Assembly (NCBI RefSeq): GCF_012584455.1
Contig: NZ_JABAEB010000005.1
Location: forward strand, 1-64,000
Length of the DNA stretch: 64,000 bases
From: Shewanella oncorhynchi
GTDB lineage: Bacteria; Pseudomonadota; Gammaproteobacteria; Enterobacterales; Shewanellaceae
Reading direction: 5' to 3'
The position numbers were made by a program, and so were the translations under genes. Each line of letters begins with the position of its first letter. Position 1 is the first letter of the stretch. Under the pieces are notes generated by a model, which saw only the letters and a program-made list of their open reading frames with translations, did not search any database and was not told the origin of the DNA. Shown piece after piece: positions 57,316 through 63,942 of the stretch.

Positions 57316-58644
57316 ATGAATAAGGCTTTATTATTTTTTTCATTAACCCTACCTTTTTCAGCTGCTTGGGCTGCTAATGAAACGTTTAGGGATGATATGG
57401 AGAGCCAAACTAGCATATTGGAAACGCTTAGATCTGCGGATATCGATGAGATAGATGAGATAGATGATATAGATGAGACAGATGGTCCAGATAACCATTT
57501 GGAAGCTGGTCACAGTCATACTTATATTCGTTGTTGGTATAGATTAGATCAAACGCATAATAATCCTGCAACTGAACATAGGTGGGCAAAGCAAAAGGAC
57601 AGTGATGAATATTATTCTATTCAAGGCGCTTGGAGACATAAGCTTTCGGGTAAAAATATGTTTTATACAGAGACGTCACAAGATGAAATCATGCAACGGT
57701 GTGTCGATACATTAGGGGTTTCAAGCAACGAAGTCGCAGATATTACCTTCTTTGCTGCTAATGAAAAATTGTCATTTAATCAGACTATCTGGACGCAAGA
57801 TAAGGCGGATCAAGGGAATAAAATTAACAAAATCATCGCATTTGGTGATAGTTTGTCTGATACGGGAAATTTATTTAATGGTTCTGAGTGGCGATTTCCA
57901 AATCCTAACTCTTGGTTTTTAGGTCATTTTTCTAATGGATTTGTATGGCCGGAATATTTGGCTAAATCGCAGAATATTCCTCTGTATAATTGGTCTGTTG
58001 GCGGGGCCGCAGGTATTGATGAATATAAGGTTATTCCCGGTTTAGGTCATCAAATACAATCCTATTTTCATTATTTAAAAAAGGCTGAAAATTACCAGCC
58101 TGCAAATACGTTATTTACACTTGAAATTGGCCTTAATGATTTTATGAATTATAATCGTGAGGTTAAAGATGTGAGTCAGAACTTAAGTGATGGGTTAAAA
58201 CGTTTAGTTGATGAAGGCGGGGCTCAGCATATTATTTTATTCACATTGCCTGATGCTACGCGCGCACCACAGTTCAAGTATTCTACTCAAGATAATATTG
58301 TAAAAATAAAATCAAAAATTGAAGAGTTCAATGGCTTTATTAAACAGCAAGCTCTGTTGTATCAAGCAAAAGGTATAGATCTAGTGTTGTTTGATGCTCA
58401 TTCTATCTTTGATGAAATTATTCAAAATCCTAAAGAGTATGGTTTTGTTAATGTTACAGATGCTTGTTTAGATATCAATAGAGATAGTAGTAAAGATTAT
58501 TTGTTGTCACACAGCTTAACAAAAGATTGTGCCTACTATGGCTCTGATAAGTATCTGTTTTGGGGGATCACTCATCCAACGACTGCTGTGCATAAAGTTT
58601 TTGCGGATAAGATTATTGAAACAGGTTTTTTTAATCGTCATTAA
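57316..58644 (+). CDS. Exported SGNH/GDSL lipase or phospholipase
   Basis: A 442-residue secreted hydrolase similar to Vibrio thermolabile haemolysin/lecithinase-type GDSL enzymes. A signal peptide ends near AAWA (residue 19). Residues about 40-60 are a run of Asp/Glu/Ile repeats. The catalytic domain has the nucleophile block IIAFGDSLSDTGNL, the oxyanion Gly in WSVGGAAG, Asn in LEIGLNDFMNY and the Asp/His pair near FWGITHPTTAVH. AAGGA precedes the ATG at 57316; an upstream in-frame ATG at 57244 is less likely. Confidence 0.88.
   Translation: MNKALLFFSLTLPFSAAWAANETFRDDMESQTSILETLRSADIDEIDEIDDIDETDGPDNHLEAGHSHTYIRCWYRLDQTHNNPATEHRWAKQKDSDEYYSIQGAWRHKLSGKNMFYTETSQDEIMQRCVDTLGVSSNEVADITFFAANEKLSFNQTIWTQDKADQGNKINKIIAFGDSLSDTGNLFNGSEWRFPNPNSWFLGHFSNGFVWPEYLAKSQNIPLYNWSVGGAAGIDEYKVIPGLGHQIQSYFHYLKKAENYQPANTLFTLEIGLNDFMNYNREVKDVSQNLSDGLKRLVDEGGAQHIILFTLPDATRAPQFKYSTQDNIVKIKSKIEEFNGFIKQQALLYQAKGIDLVLFDAHSIFDEIIQNPKEYGFVNVTDACLDINRDSSKDYLLSHSLTKDCAYYGSDKYLFWGITHPTTAVHKVFADKIIETGFFNRH
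57435..57482 (+). repeat. In-frame 9-base tandem repeats in the lipase gene
   Basis: About five imperfect copies of a GATGAGATA-like 9-mer encode successive (D/E)-(D/E)-I triplets in the lipase's N-terminal region. Because the unit is three codons long, copy-number change would alter length without shifting frame. Confidence 0.7.
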
Positions 58645-58702
58645 CAGGCGAATAGTCGCGAGTAAGATATTTTGGTTAAATATATCTCTAAATAATCAAT
58701 AA

Positions 58703-58740
58703 TATGGAGGTAAGCCAGTCAAAGCTGCTTTACCTCCATG
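58703..58740 (+). terminator. Possible terminator of the SGNH lipase gene
   Basis: TGGAGGTAAG and CTTTACCTCCA form an imperfect stem separated by about 16 bases; the following T-run is weak. Confidence 0.4.
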
Positions 58741-58961
58741 AGTCAATTGTAATTTAAGCCAGTAAAGCCACATCTTTTTGCATTTTTTAGCACCGCTTTT
58801 AAATTGCCCGAATAATGCTGATACTTTGAACTGTGGTGAAATCATGTTACTTGACGTGTTGCTCGCCGAGTAGAATGAGCTGCTAAGTAGTATTAGCTAG
58901 CTTATGCTTTGTTTTATTGAAGGAATTGCTCACAAGGCCAATCGTTAAGACAAGTATTAAA

Positions 58962-59061
58962 GATGCGTTTGGGGAAGGCCGCTTTAAATCTCAAGCGCTG
59001 TTAGACGAGTAAGCGCTGCCCGCTTACATGATGTACATGAATTCAAAAAGCAGCATAAGGG
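58962..59061 (+). pseudogene. Remnant of a REP-type (Y1, IS200-like) transposase
   Basis: Reading in the frame from 58968, the translation FGEGRFKSQALLDE is followed by a stop and then ALPAYMMYMN. This resembles the conserved WEGRFKSQALLDE...ACMAYVDLNPIRA block of REP-associated tyrosine transposases. A premature stop and lack of the N-terminal catalytic part show that it is non-functional. Confidence 0.6.
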
Positions 59062-59129
59062 TAAAAAATCGAGTCAAGCTTAACATCCTCAAACTCAGGA
59101 TGTGTAGTGTTCATGGATTTAGTTTATGT

Positions 59130-59693
59130 TTAGTCCGCGGTCAGTATGAGTGGCGACTCTTCAGCTGCGTGAGTTTTTGCTGGTAAGGCTGCATGTATAG
59201 TGCTGCGAATAAGCTCTAGCTGATATCTGCGTTTGGCATTGAAGCGGATTAATGGCAGTTTGGCGCTTTCGCAGGCTTGCTCGATGAGGAGGTCGCGTTG
59301 CTGATTACGTGTTTGCTTATGGCTTTTATCGTCGAGTTCGATGGCGGCGATAACTTCAAGTGTATTTTTGTCGCAGAGTAAGTAATCGAAGTGCTTGGCT
59401 GAAATTCTATTAAAGGCAATTTGCCAGTGTTTGCGGTTCATGCCTTTTTCTGGGGTGATAACGTCGGCGATACGCACTTTGCCCAAAACTCGGAATTGTT
59501 CGCCTACAGCTTGATCTAATATCCCGAGAAAGGAGCGTTCAGCACTGGAAAATAGGGCGTCTTGTTTACGGTAGCGATAGTTATTATCTGAAGATGGGAT
59601 AAGCAGATTAGTGAAAATGCGTAAGAGTAGCGGCACGAAAATGATAATCGCCAAACCCAGCCCGATAAGTATTAATTGATTCGAATTCATCAT
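59130..59693 (-). CDS. DUF2726 domain protein, membrane-anchored
   Basis: A 187-residue protein with one N-terminal membrane helix (QLILIGLGLAIIIFVPLLL) and a DUF2726 domain. That domain contains SAERSFLGILDQAV and HFDYLLCDKNTLEVIAAIELDD, the latter resembling the D...E-x-K core of PD-(D/E)xK nucleases, though here the E is followed by L-D-D. AAGGA supports a start at 59693 or 59690. Function unknown. Confidence 0.8.
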   Translation of the reverse strand: MMNSNQLILIGLGLAIIIFVPLLLRIFTNLLIPSSDNNYRYRKQDALFSSAERSFLGILDQAVGEQFRVLGKVRIADVITPEKGMNRKHWQIAFNRISAKHFDYLLCDKNTLEVIAAIELDDKSHKQTRNQQRDLLIEQACESAKLPLIRFNAKRRYQLELIRSTIHAALPAKTHAAEESPLILTAD

Positions 59694-59850
59694 TACATCC
59701 TTGTTTAGTATTGTCATTGTAACTTGTTAAGTACATATCCGTTAGCTGCTAGTACTTTTATGCCAAAAATAATGAGTCTCTGAGTGTAGTGATCACATCT
59801 TGTTAGCCACTACATCAACAGTCGTACCGATATTATCAGTACGCATACAT

Positions 59851-59945
59851 CTTAACGATAAAATGCTTCAACTGTGCCTTTTACTGCGAGTAAAAGAGGT
59901 TGGCCACGACGGTCTAAGGATTCATTATGGATGGCCATTTATTTT
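59851..59945. repeat. Copy R1 of the DUF3297 3'-end repeat
   Basis: On the minus strand this copy still encodes SLDRRGQPLLLAVKGTVEAFYR-stop, the same end as the intact DUF3297 protein except one Thr-to-Ala. To its right lies the shared outer sequence TTCATTATGGATGGCCATTT. Left of its CTTAACG boundary the sequence is unlike the other copies, so this is likely the junction with the original chromosome. Confidence 0.85.
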
Positions 59946-60018
59946 AATGTTTTATGCACTTTAGTTTTCGATTTTTTGAGTTATGCTAAATGCAGCATAT
60001 AAATTTGCGGGTATCTCT

Positions 60019-60834
60019 ATGTATTTTAAAAGTATCCTTGTTTCGTTGCCTTCTGTTTACGCAATTTTGTGTGTGCTTGGTTGTGGTTTTTTCGCGGGCA
60101 TCATTGTCGCCGCTGAGGTGCAATCGGCTACTTTTTCTAACGTGTTGCGTGCCGATTTTCGGCATCGTCCTCCTGAGATGGTGCTTGATGAGCGAACTAA
60201 TACTATGACGAGTCCGTTAAAGGATATTCTTGAGGAAGCGGCGGCTAAGGTCGGTTATCGCGTCGAATGGAGCGCGCGTCCTTTTGCACGCAGCATTCAT
60301 GAGTTGCGGGTAGGCACGGTCGACATTGTGCCGCGCACGATACGAGACGAAGAGCGAGAGGCATTTGTAAGGTTTCTTGGTCCTATCGGCACTCAGACTC
60401 GCGATATTTTGTTTCTCGTAAAAGCCGGCGAGGAAGGACGGATTAAGTCCTATGAGGATTTGTATCAGGTTACTGTAGGGGTTAAACGGGGCACAGTTTA
60501 TTTTGAGCGTTTTAATACAGATCCCGCGCTACGTAAAATTGAGTCTACCGATGATGAAAACATGGCTCGCATGTTTATCATGGGGCGTTTCGACACTATG
60601 GTGGTGCTCGATCGTGCCGCCATTGAGAATGCCTTCAAGCAGCTCGGTTACGATCGTTTTAGCTATGCCGATTACCGTCAGTCAAATCGGATCGAACATT
60701 ATTTTGGTATGTCCCGTAACTCTACCCATGCTGCTATTTTCGATGAACTTAATCGGGCGCTGCTTGATATGGCTGCATCGGGCCGTGTAAAACAGATTTA
60801 CCAGGCCTATGGTTTAGCCGCAGAAGTTGAATAG
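60019..60834 (+). CDS. Periplasmic solute-binding-like protein (SBP_bac_3 fold)
   Basis: A 271-residue exported protein that resembles family-3 extracellular solute-binding proteins. A signal peptide ends near VAA (residue 32). The domain shows SPLKDILEEAAAKVGYRVEW, then VGTVDIVPR and KRGTVYF segments in the expected order. No ABC permease or kinase gene is nearby, so it stands alone as cassette cargo. I use the ATG at 60019 since the upstream in-frame ATG at 59983 lies before the signal sequence. Confidence 0.78.
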   Translation: MYFKSILVSLPSVYAILCVLGCGFFAGIIVAAEVQSATFSNVLRADFRHRPPEMVLDERTNTMTSPLKDILEEAAAKVGYRVEWSARPFARSIHELRVGTVDIVPRTIRDEEREAFVRFLGPIGTQTRDILFLVKAGEEGRIKSYEDLYQVTVGVKRGTVYFERFNTDPALRKIESTDDENMARMFIMGRFDTMVVLDRAAIENAFKQLGYDRFSYADYRQSNRIEHYFGMSRNSTHAAIFDELNRALLDMAASGRVKQIYQAYGLAAEVE

Positions 60835-60985
60835 GCAAACAAAAACGGCCAATATTAATTGGCCGTTTTTATGATCTAGCTCTTTGCAAGCTTAACGATA
60901 AAAGGCTTCAACTGTGCCTTTTACTGTGAGCAAAAGAGGTTGGCCGCGACGGTCTAATAATTCATTATGGATGGCCATTTATTTT
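60834..60985. repeat. Copy R2 of the DUF3297 3'-end repeat
   Basis: This copy includes GGCAAAC, a terminator hairpin, ATGATCTAGCTCTTTGCAAG and the core from CTTAACG (60891). On the minus strand the core encodes LDRRGQPLLLTVKGTVEAFYR-stop. To the right it has TTCATTATGGATGGCCATTT, as in R1. Confidence 0.88.
60841..60870. terminator. Bidirectional terminator in repeat R2
   Basis: AAAAACGGCCAAT and ATTGGCCGTTTTT form a 13-bp perfect stem with an A-run on the left and a T-run on the right. It ends the solute-binding gene on the plus strand and reproduces the terminator that follows DUF3297 on the minus strand. Confidence 0.9.
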
Positions 60986-60994
60986 GTTTTTATT

Positions 60995-61021
60995 TTGTCT
61001 GCCATTTATTTTTTTTATAAA
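60995..61021 (+). promoter_or_regulatory. Possible promoter of the thr leader
   Basis: TTGTCT and TATAAA are separated by 15 bases, somewhat short of the ideal 17. They would place a transcript start about 35 bases before the leader ATG. Confidence 0.35.
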
Positions 61022-61064
61022 CAAAATGCTTGCTGCGATAGGGATGATTTGTTATTACTGGCGC

Positions 61065-61130
61065 ATGAAAAAAATATACGTAAGCGCAATTAACACCACC
61101 ACTACCACCACGAGAATTCTCGGGGGGTAG
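61065..61130 (+). CDS. Threonine-rich attenuator leader peptide
   Basis: A 21-residue frame reads MKKIYVSAINTTTTTTRILGG. Six consecutive threonine codons use ACC, ACT and ACG, as in thrL-type attenuator peptides. The stop codon lies just before an antiterminator segment and an intrinsic terminator. The frame is immediately upstream of a threonyl-tRNA synthetase gene. The peptide itself needs no function beyond stalling ribosomes when charged tRNA-Thr is scarce. I see no strong ribosome-binding site before its ATG. Confidence 0.85.
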   Translation: MKKIYVSAINTTTTTTRILGG

Positions 61131-61184
61131 TTTTTTGCGTCTTTAAAAAAACCCTCTGAGCGAAATCGCCAGAGGGTTTTTTTA
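61122..61184 (+). terminator. Threonine attenuator: antiterminator and terminator
   Basis: The terminator stem is ACCCTCTG (61151-61158) with CAGAGGGT (61170-61177), plus an inner GCGA/TCGC, followed by TTTTTTT. The alternative antiterminator pairs GGGGGTAGTTTTTT (about 61122-61136) with AAAAAACCCTC (61145-61156), using up the terminator's left arm. A ribosome stalled on the Thr codons leaves the antiterminator free; one at the stop codon covers it. This is classical attenuation logic. Confidence 0.88.
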
Positions 61185-61226
61185 TACCTTGGTTTTGTAT
61201 TTCGCTCAGATTTTACTTAGGAGAGA

Positions 61227-62426
61227 ATGATGAAAACACATCGCGAAATTGCAGAACAACTTGACCTATTTCACTCTGAACCACAGGCGCCGGGTATGAT
61301 TTTTTGGCACCCGAATGGCTGGGCGTTATTCCGAGACATTCAAGAGCACATGAGGCGCGTGTATCGCCGAAATGGTTTTGAGGAAGTGAACACGCCTGTT
61401 TTTATGAAGAAGGAGTTATGGCAAACGTCTGGGCATATGGACATGTTTGCAGAGAACATGTTTTTCGGTGGCGGAAAGGAAAACATGGATGAATATGTGT
61501 TAAAACCCATGTCTTGTCCTGCCCATATTTTGCTGTTTAAGCGCGGGGTACATAGCCATAGAGATTTGCCACTGCGACTATTTGAGTTTGGCTTAGTGCA
61601 CCGTAATGAATCCTCAGGCTCGTTAAATGGTTGCCTGCGCGCACGCCAGTTCACTCAGGATGATGCCCATGTTTTTTGCTGTTGGTCTCAGGCAGAGGAG
61701 GAGATACGTGGTTTTCTCCAGCGTGCAAAGCAGGTTTATGGTGATTACGGCTACCATAATTTAGACGTAAAAATATCGACTAAACCTGAGAAGGCATTAG
61801 GCAGCGATGAACAATGGTGCCGAGCACAAAAGCTACTGGATTCAGCCTGCCAGATTGAGGGCTTTGATGCCGAGTATCAAGCTGGCGAAGGGGCTTTTTA
61901 TGGTCCCAAAATTGAATTGTCACTGACAGATTCTATGGGAAGACGCTGGCAGTGTGGCACTATCCAGTTTGATTTCAATTTGCCTGAAAGATTCGATGTT
62001 CAGTACACCAATGAGCAAGGTGAATTCGAACGGCCAGTGATTATGCACCAAGCTATGTATGGCTCTATCGAGCGTTGGTTGGGGATTCTCTTGGAAGTCT
62101 CACAGGGTAACCTGCCGGATTGGTTGCATCCCGTGCCTGTTGCTATTGCCTCTGTAAATGAGTCAAACAGCCAATTTGTCCGTCAGCTAGCCACATTATG
62201 CTTAGCACGAGACATGCGAGTGTTGGTTGATATCAGTCAAAACTCAGTTGCCCGCAAAATGAAACGTTTTCACAAGCAAAAAGTGCCTTATATCTTAACG
62301 GTTGGAGATAAGGAAGAAGCCGAGAAGTATGTGTCAGTTAAGTGCCGTAAAGACGGTGTGATGACTCACATCCCTCTTGCTGAATTAGCTGACTATCTTG
62401 CGGATAAACTAGTGCGCAAACAATAA
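61227..62426 (+). CDS. Short threonyl-tRNA synthetase lacking TGS and editing domains
   Basis: A 399-residue class II synthetase that charges tRNA-Thr. Compared with the ~640-residue housekeeping enzyme it lacks the N1 TGS and N2 editing domains. It keeps motif 2 (FEFGLVHRNESSGSLNG), motif 3 near GSIERWLGIL, and zinc ligands Cys97, His148 and His274. A C-terminal anticodon-binding domain follows (about 300-399). AGGAGA precedes the ATG. Regulation by the threonine leader means it is made when charged tRNA-Thr falls, so it may be a backup or inhibitor-resistant enzyme. It cannot hydrolyse misacylated Ser-tRNA. Confidence 0.92.
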   Translation: MMKTHREIAEQLDLFHSEPQAPGMIFWHPNGWALFRDIQEHMRRVYRRNGFEEVNTPVFMKKELWQTSGHMDMFAENMFFGGGKENMDEYVLKPMSCPAHILLFKRGVHSHRDLPLRLFEFGLVHRNESSGSLNGCLRARQFTQDDAHVFCCWSQAEEEIRGFLQRAKQVYGDYGYHNLDVKISTKPEKALGSDEQWCRAQKLLDSACQIEGFDAEYQAGEGAFYGPKIELSLTDSMGRRWQCGTIQFDFNLPERFDVQYTNEQGEFERPVIMHQAMYGSIERWLGILLEVSQGNLPDWLHPVPVAIASVNESNSQFVRQLATLCLARDMRVLVDISQNSVARKMKRFHKQKVPYILTVGDKEEAEKYVSVKCRKDGVMTHIPLAELADYLADKLVRKQ

Positions 62427-62451
62427 CGTAAGGAAGACTGTGTTTGTTATC

Positions 62452-62487
62452 TAAGGCTAGCTAGGGTTCCCACTGCTAGCCTTTACT
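62452..62487 (+). terminator. Probable terminator of the short ThrRS gene
   Basis: AAGGCTAG and CTAGCCTT form a stem around a loop of about 14 bases; the following T-rich tract is interrupted. Confidence 0.5.
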
Positions 62488-62490
62488 CAT

Positions 62491-62613
62491 TTTATGATCC
62501 AGCTCTTTGCGCTAAAGCTTAACGATAAAAGGCTTCAACTGTGCCTTTTACTGTGAGCAAAAGAGGTTGGCCGTGGCGGTCCATGATTTATTGCGGATGA
62601 CCATTTATTTTTT
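62491..62613. repeat. Copy R3 of the DUF3297 3'-end repeat
   Basis: It shares TTTATGATCCAGCTCTTTGC and the core from CTTAACG (62518). Minus-strand reading gives MDRHGQPLLLTVKGTVEAFYR-stop, with one Arg-to-His change. The right outer end TTGCGGATGACCATTTATT is a variant of that in R1 and R2. It lacks the AACGGCC terminator. Confidence 0.87.
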
Positions 62614-62615
62614 GT

Positions 62616-63146
62616 TTAAATTTTTTCAAAGGTAACATTTTTAGGAGGGAAACTATTAGGTAATGATCCTGATCTTATTTTTCTTAACAATAAACCAGTC
62701 AATAGAGAGGTTATATTTTCATCAAAATATTCTACATCTGGCGATCTAGATGCGATTATTGCAGTGCCCCATGTCTCACTGTCTTTCAGATCGGAAACAA
62801 CCCAAAATATGCAATCACCATTATCCGTTACGCCTATTGGTAAAAGGCCATTAATTTCTGGATAGAGATTATATTTAAAATACTCTGGGTCTTCATTATT
62901 AAGGTAATTGAAATCCTCAATGATTGATTTCTTCTGCTCAAAAAAATCAAGGTCATAATTTGTAGTAAATGGATTGAATATCGCAATAAAATCGGCAATT
63001 CTTCCTGTGCCATAACGATTAATAAACGCAATGTAATCCCTGGGAAAACTAAGACCTTCATCTATAGAAGGCCAAACGTTACCAATCCCAGATTCATTAG
63101 GGATGTTAGGGGGAACTAAAATGCTATTTAATACAGATAGGGTCAT
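62616..63146 (-). CDS. SMI1/KNR4 (SUKH) family immunity protein
   Basis: A 176-residue soluble protein. The SUKH pattern is seen in FPRDYIAFINRYGTGRI near residue 33, then LLPIGVTDNGDCIFWVV and an acidic C-terminal half. SUKH proteins commonly neutralise polymorphic nuclease toxins. Its ATG lies 3 bases after the stop of an upstream toxin-like fragment, the usual toxin-immunity arrangement. Codon use is AT-rich. Confidence 0.85.
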   Translation of the reverse strand: MTLSVLNSILVPPNIPNESGIGNVWPSIDEGLSFPRDYIAFINRYGTGRIADFIAIFNPFTTNYDLDFFEQKKSIIEDFNYLNNEDPEYFKYNLYPEINGLLPIGVTDNGDCIFWVVSDLKDSETWGTAIIASRSPDVEYFDENITSLLTGLLLRKIRSGSLPNSFPPKNVTFEKI

Positions 63147-63149
63147 GAT

Positions 63150-63340
63150 CTACATTCCACGAGGATTAAGAAGAGTAATGCTTTCAAAGAAACCACCACT
63201 ACCTTGAGCATTCACTGTTATACCTGCCGGTATTCTGGAAGGACCTTTATATATTGGAGTTACCGAGACATCAACTATTTCTCCTCTCTCTCTAACGCTT
63301 TTCTCTAGCGAATCCCCAAATAAACTTAATGATATTCAAA
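63150..63340 (-). pseudogene. C-terminal fragment of a polymorphic toxin (endonuclease-like)
   Basis: The frame reads LFGDSLEKSVRERGEIVDV and then VTPIYKGPSRIPAGITVNAQ, ending NPRGM. The TPIYKG...P.GI pattern resembles the end of DNA/RNA non-specific endonuclease toxin domains. It has no start codon and is closed by a stop just upstream, so it is an orphan tail. It could be a remnant or a cassette that would fuse to a resident toxin. Confidence 0.6.
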
Positions 63341-63473
63341 TAAGTAGGCATGCATAATGCTATTTGCTTTAATCCATTTCGCCAAAAACCGACTAGATAG
63401 CTGTTCCGAATAGTCGTTTACTTCACTGGTGCAGTTTCAGCAAGTAGTATTGAATTAGTATCATTTGCTGCTG

Positions 63474-63605
63474 GGCAAACAAAAACGGCCAATTAGATTG
63501 GCCGTTGTTATGATCCAGCTCTTTGCACTAAAGCTTAACGATAAAATGCTTCAACTGTGCCTTTTACTGTGAGTAAAAGAGGTTGGCCGCGACGGTCTAA
63601 GGATT
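63474..63605. repeat. Copy R4 of the repeat, at the intact DUF3297 gene
   Basis: This is the native copy. It spans GGCAAAC, the terminator, TGATCCAGCTCTTTGCACTAAAG, and the core from CTTAACG (63534) into DUF3297 codons. To the right the sequence follows the gene and lacks the TTCATTATGG outer end of R1-R3. Confidence 0.88.
63484..63506 (-). terminator. Terminator following DUF3297
   Basis: AACGGCCAAT and ATTGGCCGTT form a 10-bp perfect stem with a 3-base loop. On the minus strand it ends in TTTTTGTTTG, so it terminates DUF3297 transcripts. The same hairpin recurs in R2. Confidence 0.85.
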
Positions 63606-63780
63606 TGCTTGGCACTTTTACCCAACCTTCACTGATGCAATATTCTTCGACATCAAAACGCTCTTTGCCGTTGAGCTTAATACCGATATCGTGCTCGAAA
63701 ATTTCTGCCACATGGTGTGGGCTGCGTGGGTTAACGGAAAGGCGATCCGGTAAAGCAGGTAATGATGTTGTGTCGGTCAT
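63535..63780 (-). CDS. DUF3297 family protein
   Basis: An 81-residue conserved proteobacterial protein of unknown function. It starts MTDTTSLPALPDRLSVNPRS and has EHDIGIKLNGKERFDVEEYC and GWVKVPSKSLDRRGQPL in the known order. Its last ~22 codons are duplicated three times to the left, making this gene the presumed integration target. Nothing suggests it is damaged. Confidence 0.88.
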   Translation of the reverse strand: MTDTTSLPALPDRLSVNPRSPHHVAEIFEHDIGIKLNGKERFDVEEYCISEGWVKVPSKSLDRRGQPLLLTVKGTVEAFYR

Positions 63781-63900
63781 GGTCGTGATCTGTCATTGTC
63801 TATAGTGAAAAAGCGTGCGCTATTGTAGGCAATCCCAGCGCAACGCTCAAGACTTTAACTGTGACTGATTACGCGCCTTGCGTTACAAGGTTAGGTTGTC

Positions 63901-63942
63901 CTGTTAGGACGCTGCTGTTAGGACACTGCTGTTAGGACACTG
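63901..63942. repeat. Three 14-bp tandem repeats
   Basis: CTGTTAGGACGCTG, then CTGTTAGGACACTG twice, lie head to tail. In one minus-strand frame the third copy carries the stop codon of the partial gene at the right edge. Confidence 0.75.

Larger units (their letters stand above)
58645..59129. other. Intergenic region with a decayed transposase fragment
   Basis: No intact gene is present. Besides the transposase remnant at 58962-59061 there is a dyad near 58710-58740 (GGAGGTAA...TTACCTCC) that may terminate the lipase transcript. Confidence 0.45.
59920..60890. mobile_element. Cassette A: solute-binding-like protein
   Basis: About 1.04 kb, measured repeat to repeat. It begins with the outer end ATTCATTATGGATGGCC and ends with the terminator hairpin and ATGATCTAGCTCTTTGCA before core R2. 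It carries one plus-strand gene and no recombinase. Called mobile by inference from conserved ends and target-end duplication. Confidence 0.55.
60958..62517. mobile_element. Cassette B: attenuator leader and short threonyl-tRNA synthetase
   Basis: About 1.63 kb repeat to repeat. It starts with the same outer end (TTCATTATGGATGG) as cassette A and ends with TTTATGATCCAGCTCTTTGC before core R3. It carries a leader-regulated synthetase gene and no recombinase. Confidence 0.55.
62582..63533. mobile_element. Cassette C: toxin tail and SUKH immunity protein
   Basis: About 1.02 kb repeat to repeat, next to the intact DUF3297 gene. It holds a minus-strand toxin fragment and its immunity gene, then a stretch without genes, and ends in the terminator and TGATCCAGCTCTTTGCA outer end. 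Confidence 0.55.

Noticed and set aside
59983..60018. N-terminal extension of the solute-binding protein
   Set aside because: It precedes a good signal peptide that starts at 60019, so the upstream ATG is not preferred.
61013..61226. T-box riboswitch before the short ThrRS gene
   Set aside because: There is no T-box consensus or specifier stem; the leader peptide with six Thr codons and two competing stems explains the region.
59851..63605. Chromosomal integron with attC sites
   Set aside because: The repeats contain GCTTAAC, which fits the RYYYAAC half, but I see no paired GTTRRRY at the other side, no integron integrase, and the repeats encode a conserved protein end, which attC sites do not.
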